In this document: positions 1-8,442 of the stretch, piece after piece
How positions within the stretch are numbered: position 1 is the stretch's first letter
How the letters are laid out: each line of letters starts with the position of its first letter
Assembly: GCF_000759975.1 (NCBI RefSeq)
Contig: NZ_JNAM01000007.1
Span: 1-64,000, forward strand
Reading direction: 5' to 3'
Length of the DNA stretch: 64,000 nt
Source of the DNA: Prochlorococcus marinus str. MIT 9302
GTDB lineage: Bacteria; Cyanobacteriota; Cyanobacteriia; PCC-6307; Cyanobiaceae
The notes under the pieces: model-generated
The model's database searches: none
What the model saw: only the letters and a program-made list of their open reading frames with translations
What the model was told of the DNA's origin: nothing
Program-made: the position numbers and the translations under genes

Positions 1-327
1 GTTGTATAACCACTAATCTACAGTAGCTGCTTCCCAAATTGGGTAGAAGTGTAGACCAATAGCGTTAGATGAAGGAACAACTGCACCTGAGATGATGTTG
101 TTTCCATATAGGAATGAACCAGCAACTGGCTCTCTAATTCCGTCGATATCTACTGGAGGTGCTGCGATGAATGCAACGATGAAGCAAGCCGCTGCTGCAA
201 GTAGGCATGGGATCATTAAGACGCCGAACCAACCAACATAAATTCTGTTGTTAGTTGATGTTACCCACTCACAAAACTGTGGCCAGCCTTTTAACAGCGA
301 AGAACGCTGCTGCTGAATAGTTGTCAT
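1..327 (-). CDS. psbA: Photosystem II D1 protein, N-terminal part, interrupted by an in-frame TAG and cut by the window edge
   Basis: D1 is the photosystem II reaction-centre core subunit in the thylakoid membrane. The ATG is at 327-325. The protein begins [18 protein letters not shown], shows the first membrane helix around residues 33-55, and contains the D1 signature stretch [20 protein letters not shown] leading into EAATVD. At that point the codon is TAG (positions 15-13), where D1 normally has Glu (VDEWLYN). The same frame then continues WLYN to position 1, so the only break is one codon, most simply GAG to TAG. About two thirds of the gene lies outside the window. The family assignment is certain. 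Whether the stop is biological, a sequencing or assembly error, or a chimera cannot be decided here. Confidence 0.93.
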
Positions 328-514
328 GAGTTCGTAAAGTATGTCTCTAAAGTGAGACGTTTAAATAAAACGGAAAATATATTCCGCAATAGAATCTTAG
401 ACCAAAATCGCTAAAAATGTGTAAATTATTTTTCTGTAAGTAAACTTATTTTTTGAAATATAGATGAATAGAACCTCGATGTCTTAATATTTTCTTTGTT
501 ATTGAGGATGTAAC
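328..514. other. Non-coding psbA upstream region
   Basis: No ORF with coding character is visible between the psbA start and the small plus-strand ORF at 515. On the minus strand this should hold the psbA promoter and 5' UTR. The DNA is too AT-rich for me to choose a -10/-35 pair. The only clear local structure is the near-palindrome at 371-386. On the far side of the small ORF, 644-759 is also AT-rich with nothing recognisable. Confidence 0.5.
371..386 (-). promoter_or_regulatory. Near-palindrome upstream of psbA
   Basis: CGGAA and TTCCG arms flank a six-base AT core, 44 bp upstream of the psbA ATG. It could be a short 5' UTR hairpin or an operator for psbA. The arms are seen directly; the function is a guess. 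Confidence 0.3.
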
Positions 515-643
515 TTGGTAATAATTGAATGGCTTCTTAATGGGAAAAGATGGAAAGAAGTTGTTTCCCTAAAAGAGGCTAAGCATAGAAGACTGCAATT
601 AGAGGCTTTTGGAGCTGTTATTTATTGGAGCGAAAGAATTTAG
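515..643 (+). CDS. Tiny conserved-looking protein, 42 aa, function unknown
   Basis: The frame runs from TTG at 515 to TAG at 641-643, closed upstream by TGA at 503-505. A GAGG sequence sits 7 nt before the TTG, which supports this start. The product is 42 aa, rich in Trp, Lys and Glu, beginning MVIIEWLLNGKRWKEVVSLK and ending in GAVIYWSERI. It has one amphipathic helix-like centre and no membrane segment or cysteine. Its composition looks like a real small cyanobacterial protein rather than random AT-rich sequence, but I do not recognise a family. It is divergent from psbA. Confidence 0.5.
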   Translation: MVIIEWLLNGKRWKEVVSLKEAKHRRLQLEAFGAVIYWSERI

Positions 644-759
644 GATTAGAAGTTTTAAAAGTTAGAAAAAAAATAAAAGCTTTAAATATTAATTAAACTT
701 ATCTATTAAATAAAAAACACTTATTAGACATCAGCAATTTATTGTTCAAGTTTTTTAAT

Positions 760-1665
760 TTAAAGACTTTCAAAATCTTGAATCCATTGATTTGTGGAAG
801 AAATAACTTCCTTGTTTGTGTAACTCATCGCGATTTTTTTTTCTTTATAAGCAACTTCGCCAATAAAAACAGGCCAAATCAATTGATCTCCATCATATTT
901 ATGAATAATCCCATGGCTATCTAGAAATAACGGATCTCCTTTTTTAATCATTTTCCAATCTTGATTTATTCTCTCAGGATGAATTAGACCATCAATATCT
1001 CCTTTTTCATCTCTTGGATAATCTATACTCCCTTGATGAACGTGAACAACCAATTCCTTTGGTAGTTCAATAAGGTTGTTTTTCAATTTATCTATCTCCT
1101 CCCTTAAAGAGCTAATTATTATTAAAAATCTATCTATGATTTTTGGATCATAAAAATTTTGTGCGACAGCTCCTATTTCAATAACTAAACCACATGGCCA
1201 AGCTTCTACAAGAAAGCCTGTTTGAGCTTTATCTTTTTCATGTAAGTAGATAGGCAATCCAAATTTATTCTGCAGTAATGCAGCCAAACAAAAATCTTTG
1301 GATCTCCTCCCATACATAACAATACTAGTTCCCATATTTGCAGTAGTAGTATGCAAATCAATCGCAATTTGACAGGGTTTAGATCCATTAATTCCAAATT
1401 GATCGACTAAAAAATTGGCTCTATTAATTTCATAAAAACTATTCTTGTGTTGATCATAATTTTTACTTTTTTTAAAAGATCTATTTAAATCTGCATCTAT
1501 ATATCTACAGCCTTTTTCATAGGCGATAGGATTACCTATGGTGTACTCATACTCAATAAAATGTTTTAAACTATTCTCCTCTCTATTAAATTGCTTAACA
1601 GCCCAAATAGGATTAATTTCATTCCCATGAGTTCCTGAAACTATAAGTATTCTTTGAATAGTCAT
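760..1665 (-). CDS. Aspartoacylase / succinylglutamate desuccinylase family hydrolase
   Basis: Zinc-dependent amidohydrolase of the M14-like aspartoacylase (AspA/AstE) family, 301 aa, about the usual family length. Visible motifs are GTHGNE at residues 11-16 (His13 and Glu16 as zinc ligands), DLNRSF at 59-64 (substrate Arg), DLHTTTANMG near 103-112 (third zinc ligand His105) and VIEIG with probable catalytic Glu163. The family deacylates N-acyl amino acids such as N-acetylaspartate. The true substrate in this organism is not evident and no arginine-catabolism genes are adjacent. It is divergent from the GST-like gene with about 20 bp between starts, so the two probably share a control region. 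Confidence 0.85.
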   Translation of the reverse strand: MTIQRILIVSGTHGNEINPIWAVKQFNREENSLKHFIEYEYTIGNPIAYEKGCRYIDADLNRSFKKSKNYDQHKNSFYEINRANFLVDQFGINGSKPCQIAIDLHTTTANMGTSIVMYGRRSKDFCLAALLQNKFGLPIYLHEKDKAQTGFLVEAWPCGLVIEIGAVAQNFYDPKIIDRFLIIISSLREEIDKLKNNLIELPKELVVHVHQGSIDYPRDEKGDIDGLIHPERINQDWKMIKKGDPLFLDSHGIIHKYDGDQLIWPVFIGEVAYKEKKIAMSYTNKEVISSTNQWIQDFESL

Positions 1666-1686
1666 TTTTCTTTAAAAATAAAATTT

Positions 1687-2631
1687 ATGCAAAATAAATA
1701 CCTAATTAAGGCCTCCAAAAAATTCTGGTTTTGGTTTTGGACACAATTAATGAATGGTTTCGCACCATCAGATATACAAGGTAATTATAAAAGGCCTACA
1801 GGAATAACAATCGATAGTAAATACGATTTTAGTAATGAAAATGGACAAATTTATTTATTGGTAGGGCATTCTTGTCCATGGTGTCAAAGAACTTTACTCG
1901 TACACGAAATAAAACATTTATCTAAAAAAGTTACAGTTATTTTTTTAAAAGCAGATGTTGAACATGGCGAATGGATTTTCAATACAAAGATTAATGGATG
2001 TATAAGACTTTCTGACCTTTACAAAAAAGCTAATAAAAAAATAATTTTCAGAGCTACATTACCTCTTTTAATTAGATGTGTAAAAGATGACGTAAATATT
2101 TTGTCTAATGAAAGTTGGGAAATAATAAGAATACTTAATTCAATAAAAAGTGAATCAAAATCTCAGGAATTAAATATAAAAGACTGTAATAAAAAGTTTT
2201 TAGATTTAATTCATAACAGCATTAATGATGGAGTATATAGATGCGGATTCGCCAGAACCCAGTCAGCGTACGAAAAGGCAAGTAAAGATCTTTTCGCAGC
2301 TTTAAAAGAGATTGAAGATAGGATGATCCATAATAAAGGGGGTTGGGTATTGGGAGAAGAGTTAACTTATGCAGATATTTACCTTTTTCCAACACTCATA
2401 AGATGGGAATTGATATATAGCAAACTTTTTAAATGTACTGAACAAGAACTATCAAATTTCGAGAAAATCATTGAATGGAGATTAAAATTTTTCAGATTAT
2501 CTAATGTATATAATACTTGCTTCGAAAATGAATGGAAAAAAGATTACTACAAAGCTTTATTCCCTTTAAACCCAAATCAATTAATCCCATTATTACCATC
2601 GCTAAAGGAAATAATGAGATTAAAGTCTTAA
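1687..2631 (+). CDS. Glutathione S-transferase-like protein with a CPWC thioredoxin-fold motif
   Basis: Predicted 314-aa protein. The N-terminal half has a thioredoxin/GST fold with SCPWCQR (CPWC at residues 63-66), followed by an all-helical GST C-terminal domain (LGEELTYADIYLFPTLIRW). The layout resembles glutathionyl-hydroquinone reductases (Xi-class GSTs), whose active site is CPWA. Here a second cysteine makes a dithiol, glutaredoxin-like site. I start at the first ATG (1687); an upstream TTG at 1654 would add 11 residues overlapping the divergent aspartoacylase start and is less likely. Function is probably reduction of glutathionylated or quinone substrates, which is inference. grxC and gshB lie near 44 kb. 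Confidence 0.75.
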   Translation: MQNKYLIKASKKFWFWFWTQLMNGFAPSDIQGNYKRPTGITIDSKYDFSNENGQIYLLVGHSCPWCQRTLLVHEIKHLSKKVTVIFLKADVEHGEWIFNTKINGCIRLSDLYKKANKKIIFRATLPLLIRCVKDDVNILSNESWEIIRILNSIKSESKSQELNIKDCNKKFLDLIHNSINDGVYRCGFARTQSAYEKASKDLFAALKEIEDRMIHNKGGWVLGEELTYADIYLFPTLIRWELIYSKLFKCTEQELSNFEKIIEWRLKFFRLSNVYNTCFENEWKKDYYKALFPLNPNQLIPLLPSLKEIMRLKS

Positions 2632-2758
2632 AAAATACATAAAACAATTATGATAAAAAAATGATGTTGTAATGAACACTTATTTTGTTCATAGATAATG
2701 CAATTTCATTAGAAATTAACTATGTTATATATGTCTACTAAAGTACGAAAAGCTTAAA

Positions 2759-2977
2759 ATGAAATCCATTGACGAACACATCGAAAAAGATCAATCGGAA
2801 ATCGAATCTGCTAAAGCAGAGGGCAATCTTCCAAAGGTCAGACATCTAACTGAAGAACTAAAAGAACTCGAAGAATATAAGGATCATCATCCCGAAGATA
2901 AACATGATCCAAATGCTCTGGAATTATTCTGCGATGCCAACCCAGATGAACCAGAATGTCTAGTTTATGATGATTGA
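2759..2977 (+). CDS. cp12: CP12, redox-responsive Calvin-cycle regulator
   Basis: CP12 is a small, largely disordered protein that scaffolds GAPDH and phosphoribulokinase into an inactive complex in the dark. The 72-aa product has the characteristic C-terminal block LELFCDANPDEPECLVYDD with the Cys58/Cys67 pair that forms the GAPDH-binding disulfide, preceded by a charged helix (TEELKELEEYKDH). The N-terminal cysteine pair found in many plant and cyanobacterial CP12s, which contacts PRK, is absent. Other cyanobacterial CP12s of this kind are known. It is monocistronic, ended by a strong palindromic terminator just downstream. Confidence 0.93.
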   Translation: MKSIDEHIEKDQSEIESAKAEGNLPKVRHLTEELKELEEYKDHHPEDKHDPNALELFCDANPDEPECLVYDD

Positions 2978-3004
2978 TTTTTCTCTTTGAAATAGATAAT
3001 GCAT

Positions 3005-3032
3005 AAAAAAAGGGCTTTAAAGCCCTTTTTTT
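3005..3032. terminator. Bidirectional intrinsic terminator between cp12 and the 60-aa gene
   Basis: Perfect 28-bp palindrome: A7, then AGGGCTTT/AAAGCCCT arms, then T7. The GC-rich stem is followed by a T-tract on both strands. It can end cp12 on the plus strand and the convergent small gene on the minus strand. Confidence 0.85.
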
Positions 3033-3048
3033 ATTTCTTAAATTCTTA

Positions 3049-3231
3049 TTAGTAATCTCTATTGAAGTCGGATGGACTGCCTGTTAGCGAACATACCACT
3101 GACTCCTCATTTTTCATTTCCTTAACTTCAACAATTGGTCTTCCCATTTTCTTCAGAACCTCAATATCTTGAATGGTTTGACATCTGGCTATTATTTTTC
3201 CTTGTTGATCAAAGCAACTGTAGAAATTCAT
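3049..3231 (-). CDS. Conserved small protein, 60 aa, function unknown
   Basis: ATG at 3231-3229, 60 aa, beginning MNFYSCFDQQGKIIARCQTI. It has a mixed beta/alpha appearance with a hydrophobic N-terminal strand, three cysteines (residues 6, 17 and 47) and a charged middle (VEVKEMKNEE). The position, good codon use and a terminator right behind its stop support a real gene. I do not recognise a function. It lies upstream of obgE in the same direction of travel, separated by about 90 bp from the obgE stop, and converges on cp12. Confidence 0.7.
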   Translation of the reverse strand: MNFYSCFDQQGKIIARCQTIQDIEVLKKMGRPIVEVKEMKNEESVVCSLTGSPSDFNRDY

Positions 3232-3317
3232 ATTGTGTTTAAAGAAGTATCTTATTTATGGCTAATTTTCATTATTAAATCAAGTGTATTAATTTGCAAA
3301 AAAAATTTTAATTTAAT

Positions 3318-4301
3318 TTAGATTCTATTCCATACTTCAGAAAGTAGTGATGATAAACCTTTTTTTAAAGATGAAGAAATAACTAAAACTTTTTTGTTAG
3401 ATAAATCTTCTAACTTTTTTGTGATTATTTTCAAATAATCATCATCTACAAGTTCCATTTTATTTAATACTATTATCCTCTCTTTATCTAAAAGGCCTTT
3501 CCCATATTTTTTTAATTCCTGCTCAATTATCTCAAAATCATGAATAGGATTTTCTGCAATTGAATCAATTAAATGAACAAGTATCTTTGTTCTTTGAATA
3601 TGCCTTAAAAAATCATGTCCTAAGCCTACTCCATCAGCTGCGCCTGATATTAATCCAGGTATATCGGCAAAAAGGCATCCATTCCCATCTGCTTTTCTCA
3701 CTACACCTAAGTTGGGTATTAAGGTTGTGAAAGGATAGTTTGCGATTTTTGGACGGGCAGATGATAAAACGGAAATTAAAGTGCTTTTTCCTGCGTTTGG
3801 AAGACCTATAATCCCAACCTCAGCAAGGAGTTTAAGTTCTAATTGCACCTCCCATATCTCACCATCTTTACCTTCAGTGAAAGATTCTGGCGCTCTATTT
3901 TGATTACTTAAATAGTAAGCATTACCATGTCCGCCTCTTCCTCCTATTGCAATAGTTAAGCTCTGCTTATCTTTAGTTAAGTCTCCTAAAATAATGCCAG
4001 TTTTAATATCCCTTATTTCCGTACCACAAGGAACTTTCAGGATTGTATCTTCGCCAAAAGCACCAGATCTTTTATTAGGACCTCCTTTGAATCCATCTTT
4101 AGCAATTATCTCTCTTTGGAATTTAAAATCTAATAATGTTTGAAGATTATTATCTGCTTCCAATATTATTGAACCCCCTCTACCACCATTTCCCCCCGAA
4201 GGTCCTCCAGCAGGAACAAATTTTTCTCTTCTAAATGAAACTATTCCATTGCCACCTTTTCCAGCTTTAAGAATAATGGTTGCTTGATCAATAAATTGCA
4301 C
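3318..4301 (-). CDS. obgE: GTPase ObgE/CgtA
   Basis: Essential GTPase acting in large ribosomal subunit assembly and stress signalling. It is 327 aa from a GTG start. The glycine-rich Obg fold occupies residues 1-155 ([21 protein letters not shown], then repeated GGRGG). The G domain follows with G1 GLPNAGKST at 166-174, G3 DIPG and G4 NKME. The protein ends after the G domain without the variable C-terminal OCT domain, as in many cyanobacterial Obg proteins. It sits 40 bp after mutS2 in a minus-strand run hemB - VOC - mutS2 - obgE. Confidence 0.95.
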   Translation of the reverse strand: MQFIDQATIILKAGKGGNGIVSFRREKFVPAGGPSGGNGGRGGSIILEADNNLQTLLDFKFQREIIAKDGFKGGPNKRSGAFGEDTILKVPCGTEIRDIKTGIILGDLTKDKQSLTIAIGGRGGHGNAYYLSNQNRAPESFTEGKDGEIWEVQLELKLLAEVGIIGLPNAGKSTLISVLSSARPKIANYPFTTLIPNLGVVRKADGNGCLFADIPGLISGAADGVGLGHDFLRHIQRTKILVHLIDSIAENPIHDFEIIEQELKKYGKGLLDKERIIVLNKMELVDDDYLKIITKKLEDLSNKKVLVISSSLKKGLSSLLSEVWNRI

Positions 4302-4341
4302 TTAACACACTTTTTTAATGGTTTTCTAAATATTTTAAATT

Positions 4342-6753
4342 TTATTTTATCCACGCAATACTGCAACCAGCTCCACCTTCATTGTTGGCAGCATCTTCAA
4401 TCTTATCAACATAGTTTAAACCTTTTAACCATTCTATTAATCCTTTTTTTAATTTTCCAGTTCCAATTCCATGAACAATCCATATCGGGCCATGAAATTT
4501 TCTCATTTTCTCCTCAATAATTATTTCGGCTTCATGAACTCTTAGTCCTCTTACGTCAATTGTATTTTTACTCGTTCTAATTTTAGAAAAAGAAAAATCT
4601 TCTCTTGAAGATTTAACCTCAATTTTTGACTTCTTGAAATTAGGCTTTTCCCCATTGATACCTTCAAAGTCATTTACAGTTAATGTGCTTCTGAATGAAC
4701 CACATTTAACTTCGTAAAAACCACCTTTTTTATCTAAATCTATAATTTGTCCCGTACTATTTAGACTTTTAATTTTTATAAAATCACCTATCTTTGGATC
4801 CCATGATATTAACTTTTCAACTTTTTTTTGAGTTAAATGTTCTCTCTCAATTTCTTTTAATCTTTTTCCAATAATTCTAGTATCCTCTCCATTAACATTT
4901 TGATCTCTTAATTTCTTAATCAAATCTATTACCTCCTTTTTAGCGGATAAAATATGTTTGGATAATTTATACCTTTCAATTTCCTGAATTTTTTCAGCAT
5001 TTATTTTTTGAAATTCATAATTTTTCTTTAATTCATCATGTAATATTTCAGTTCTAGCAATAAGTTCTGCCGCTTCTTCTGCAGAATTTTGTTGTTTTAA
5101 TCTCTCTTCCTCCAGTCCCTTAATAATACGGTTAATGTTATCAACTTCTTTTGGCTTTAGATAATTTGCAGCTTCAATTAGAATGCTTTCATCCAGACCT
5201 ATTCGCTTCGAAATTGACAAAGCATTACTTCTCCCTGGGATGCCCCAGTTGAGTATATATTTTGGCTTCAAAGAATCCTCATCAAAGGCAACTGAAACGT
5301 TTTCGAATCTGGAGTCATTGTATTTTAATGCCTTAATATCTCCATAATGCGTAGTCGCTAAAGTGATATCAGATTTATTTGCAAATTCTTTTAACAAAGC
5401 AATTGCAAGAGCGCTTCCTTCAAGAGGATCTGTACCAGATCCAATCTCATCTAACAAAACAATTGATAATCCTCTCTTATTTTCAAGTGATTCTAAGATC
5501 TGTTTTATCCGAGATATATGCCCACTGAAGGTAGATAAATTTTCTTCTAATGATTGATTATCTCCTATATCGACATATATATTTGGACAAAAAGGGATAA
5601 TTGCATTGTTAGTTGAGGGGATCAATAATCCTGCTCTAGCCATTAATAACGACAAACCCAAACCTTTCAAAGCCGCTGTTTTCCCTCCAGTATTTGGACC
5701 TGTAATAGCTACAACCTTAATATTTCTATTTATGTGAAAATCAACAGCCACTGGTGGAGGAGCTGCTTTTTTCTTATTTTCCCAAATCAATAAAGGATGA
5801 GAAAACCCAATTAAGGAAACAATAGGATTTTTTTCAAAAATAGGAGTTTTTCCTCCAATCCATTTCGAATATCTTGAACGTGTCAGAGCATTTTCTAATC
5901 TTAATAAAATCGATGCCATTGCAATAAGATTTTCTGAATTATCACTAATAACTTGAGACCATTTCTGAAGTAATTTAAATTCTTCTGCTGTGACCCTAGC
6001 CTCTAAAGAAGCAATCTTATTACCTTTAGTTACTACACTATCAGGTTCAAAATATACTGTATTTCCTGAAGATGAAGAATCATGAATTATGCCGTTAAAT
6101 TTATCTACATAATTAACTTTTATTGCTACAACTGGTCTGCCATATCGATCTCCAATAATAGTATCTTGCAAATAAGCTAAATTATTTTGAATAAATTTAT
6201 TAACTAATATTTTTCTTTCAAGTTTCTTAGATAATAATTCTTTTCTGAGAATAGATAATTTATCGCTAGCCTTATCAGAAATCCTCCCATTAGATTCGAT
6301 ACCATTTTTTAAAATCGTTTCGATATTATTATGGTCAATTAAATTTTTTGTAAATGATGAAATAAATGGCCTTTGTTCAAAATCTAATAAGATTTTTTTT
6401 AAATTTCTTGCCGCATTTATTGTTTTAGCTATTTCTAATAAGTCAGATGATAAAATCACACCTCCCTTTGAACATATTTCAATATTTCTACTAATATCAA
6501 AAACGCCAGAAAAACTAATCGATTTATCTAAATTATTTTCTAGCTCAGTTATTTCAACTGTTTCATGCAAAAGTCTTTTAGCAACTTCGTATTCTGATGG
6601 GATTTCAAAACTTAAAATTGCTCTTTTACCCATCTCTGTAGAGGCAAATGAGGATAAATGGGTTTTTAATGTATTCCACTCTAAAAGACTTATAGATTCA
6701 TTTTCTATATTGTTCTCTGAATATGATTTTTTCGATTGACTTTTCTCTTGCAT
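4342..6753 (-). CDS. mutS2: MutS2 family ATPase with C-terminal Smr nuclease domain
   Basis: MutS2 is a MutS paralogue without mismatch-binding domains, implicated in suppressing recombination and, in Bacillus, in rescuing collided ribosomes. The 803-aa product has a clamp/lever region, the ATPase core with Walker A GPNTGGKT, Walker B VLLDEIGSGTDP and TTHYGD, a long charged coiled coil, and a C-terminal Smr domain (IDVRGLRVHEAE, later WIVHGIGTGKLK). I chose ATG at 6753. A TTG six codons upstream (6771) overlaps the stop of the preceding gene and is a less convincing start. Confidence 0.93.
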   Translation of the reverse strand: MQEKSQSKKSYSENNIENESISLLEWNTLKTHLSSFASTEMGKRAILSFEIPSEYEVAKRLLHETVEITELENNLDKSISFSGVFDISRNIEICSKGGVILSSDLLEIAKTINAARNLKKILLDFEQRPFISSFTKNLIDHNNIETILKNGIESNGRISDKASDKLSILRKELLSKKLERKILVNKFIQNNLAYLQDTIIGDRYGRPVVAIKVNYVDKFNGIIHDSSSSGNTVYFEPDSVVTKGNKIASLEARVTAEEFKLLQKWSQVISDNSENLIAMASILLRLENALTRSRYSKWIGGKTPIFEKNPIVSLIGFSHPLLIWENKKKAAPPPVAVDFHINRNIKVVAITGPNTGGKTAALKGLGLSLLMARAGLLIPSTNNAIIPFCPNIYVDIGDNQSLEENLSTFSGHISRIKQILESLENKRGLSIVLLDEIGSGTDPLEGSALAIALLKEFANKSDITLATTHYGDIKALKYNDSRFENVSVAFDEDSLKPKYILNWGIPGRSNALSISKRIGLDESILIEAANYLKPKEVDNINRIIKGLEEERLKQQNSAEEAAELIARTEILHDELKKNYEFQKINAEKIQEIERYKLSKHILSAKKEVIDLIKKLRDQNVNGEDTRIIGKRLKEIEREHLTQKKVEKLISWDPKIGDFIKIKSLNSTGQIIDLDKKGGFYEVKCGSFRSTLTVNDFEGINGEKPNFKKSKIEVKSSREDFSFSKIRTSKNTIDVRGLRVHEAEIIIEEKMRKFHGPIWIVHGIGTGKLKKGLIEWLKGLNYVDKIEDAANNEGGAGCSIAWIK

Positions 6754-6767
6754 ACAAAAAAAAAGAA

Positions 6768-7154
6768 TCAAATATTCGATTGAATCCCTTCAGGGGGAAC
6801 ATAAAGCATCTCGAGCCAATTTCCTTCAGTATCTTTCATGTAAAAAGATGCTGTTCCATCTCTATGTTCATGTAAAGGACCAACTTTTATACCAGATTTT
6901 TTTAAATCATTTTGAATATTGACCACTTCCTCTTTATCTTCAAAATGAAAAGCAAAGTGCGGCCCTGCAGCTTTATAGCTCGGGCCTAACAACGCAAGTC
7001 CATCTTTACATTTACCAGCTTCCAAATAAGACCAATCTTTATCATCCCAAACCAAATTCATCCCCAATTTAATATAAAAGGATTTGGCCCTTTCGAGATT
7101 CTCTACTCTAAGTGCGATGTGACCAATCCTATTTACTCTTTGTGAAAACTTCAA
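6768..7154 (-). CDS. VOC / glyoxalase-fold protein
   Basis: 128-aa vicinal-oxygen-chelate protein resembling lactoylglutathione lyase. It has two beta-alpha-beta-beta-beta halves, with a metal-ligand His in IGHIALRVENLERAKSFY near the N terminus, a second His in HFAFHFEDKE and a Glu in NWLEMLYVP near the end. It could detoxify methylglyoxal, but VOC proteins are functionally diverse and the substrate is not fixed by sequence. It starts with TTG and its stop almost touches mutS2, so co-transcription is likely. Confidence 0.75.
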   Translation of the reverse strand: MKFSQRVNRIGHIALRVENLERAKSFYIKLGMNLVWDDKDWSYLEAGKCKDGLALLGPSYKAAGPHFAFHFEDKEEVVNIQNDLKKSGIKVGPLHEHRDGTASFYMKDTEGNWLEMLYVPPEGIQSNI

Positions 7155-7216
7155 AACAAAGTGATTAATTTAATATTAATCTTAGAATAAACCAAATTTT
7201 TGTTAATAATGAGTTT

Positions 7217-8218
7217 TTAAGTATCCTGCAACCATTGAGAGGCATCACAAGCATGATAAGTGAGTATTAATTTTGCTCCTGCTCTTTTAAAACTAAGTAA
7301 CGTTTCTAAAACAATATCTTTTTCATTAATCCAGTTCTTCATAGCAGCAGACTTTACCATGGAATACTCCCCACTAACGTTGTATGCAGCTATCGGCTTA
7401 TTTGAAAAAGTGCTTAGTCTATAAACAATATCCAAATATGAAATTCCTGGTTTTACCATCAAAATATCAGCTCCTTCATACTGATCCAGTGCAGATTCAA
7501 TTAAAGCCTCTTTTGAATTGGAAGGGTCCATTTGATATGTAGACTTATTATCGGGAATTATTTTCTTACTATTTTCTCTTGGAGCTGAATCTAAAGCAGT
7601 TCTAAAAGGACCATAATAAGCAGATGAATATTTTGCTGTATAACTAATAATACCTACATCACTAAATCCTTGACTATCAAGAGCAGTCCTAATTGCTCCA
7701 ACTCTCCCATCCATCATGTCACTAGGGCCAATAAAATCTGCTCCAGCTCTAGCTTGTGTTAAAGCTTGTTTTTTTAAAATTTCAATTGTTTCATCATTCA
7801 ATATTTTTCCAGTTTCATCAACTAATCCATCATGTCCATCGCACGAGTATGGGTCTAAGGCAACATCTGTCATTATTGCCATTTCTGGAATCTCTTTTTT
7901 TAATATTCGAATAGCTTTAGGAATTAAACCGTCTTCGTTAAAACACTCTGCTCCATCTTCAGTCTTTAAGCTATCGTTTATTTTTGGGAAAAGAACAATA
8001 CATCTTATTCCCAATTCCCATGCCCTAGTGACCTCCTTTATTAAGCCATTCATATCCCATCTAAAAGTTCCTGGCATTGCCGAAATTTCTTCTTTAAAAT
8101 CTTTTTCATGAATAAATAATGGATATATAAAGTCCGAAGGAATTAAATGGTTTTCCCTAACCATCTCTCTAATTGCCTCAGTCCTTCTTAATCTTCTTGG
8201 ACGAATAATCGAATTCAT
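7217..8218 (-). CDS. hemB: Delta-aminolevulinic acid dehydratase (porphobilinogen synthase)
   Basis: Condenses two 5-aminolevulinate molecules to porphobilinogen, early in chlorophyll and haem synthesis, in the cytoplasm. It is 333 aa. The metal loop reads DVALDPYSCDGHDG, the Asp-rich Mg-type version, instead of the three-cysteine zinc site. Active-site lysines lie in FIGPSDMMDGRVGAIR with the AKYSSAYYGPFR segment and in DILMVKPGISYLD. The Mg-type site is usual for photosynthetic organisms. It heads the minus-strand run to obgE and is divergent from the bicarbonate-transport genes across a 224-bp gap with no other recognisable feature. Confidence 0.96.
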   Translation of the reverse strand: MNSIIRPRRLRRTEAIREMVRENHLIPSDFIYPLFIHEKDFKEEISAMPGTFRWDMNGLIKEVTRAWELGIRCIVLFPKINDSLKTEDGAECFNEDGLIPKAIRILKKEIPEMAIMTDVALDPYSCDGHDGLVDETGKILNDETIEILKKQALTQARAGADFIGPSDMMDGRVGAIRTALDSQGFSDVGIISYTAKYSSAYYGPFRTALDSAPRENSKKIIPDNKSTYQMDPSNSKEALIESALDQYEGADILMVKPGISYLDIVYRLSTFSNKPIAAYNVSGEYSMVKSAAMKNWINEKDIVLETLLSFKRAGAKLILTYHACDASQWLQDT

Positions 8219-8442
8219 TTGAATATTATTTAAGTTGAAAAATATTTATCTAATACATTAATCGCTTACATCGCATATAAATCAATCAGAGTCTCCTTTT
8301 GTTCAGGAAAATTAACTTAATTACTCTGAATAGAGAATGGAAAAAGTTACAAAAATTTTCTTTAGAAACTTAATTTTTTACAAATTTACTACATAAAGAG
8401 ATAAAATCTTTGAGTTAATGAATTTATTTAAGGAGAGTATCT

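Noticed and set aside
742-924. 60-aa plus-strand frame opposite the 3' end of the aspartoacylase gene
   Set aside because: Low-complexity Phe/Asn-rich translation lying within a well-supported gene on the other strand.
7716-8111. 131-aa plus-strand frame opposite hemB
   Set aside because: Antisense to a highly conserved gene, no ribosome-binding site, Ser/Phe-rich shadow composition.
8219-8442. Search for tRNA or small RNA in the hemB-SulP gap and other gaps over 200 bp
   Set aside because: No cloverleaf, no T-loop consensus and no GC-rich stems seen in 8219-8442, 12362-12614, 15896-16156 or 28417-28629.
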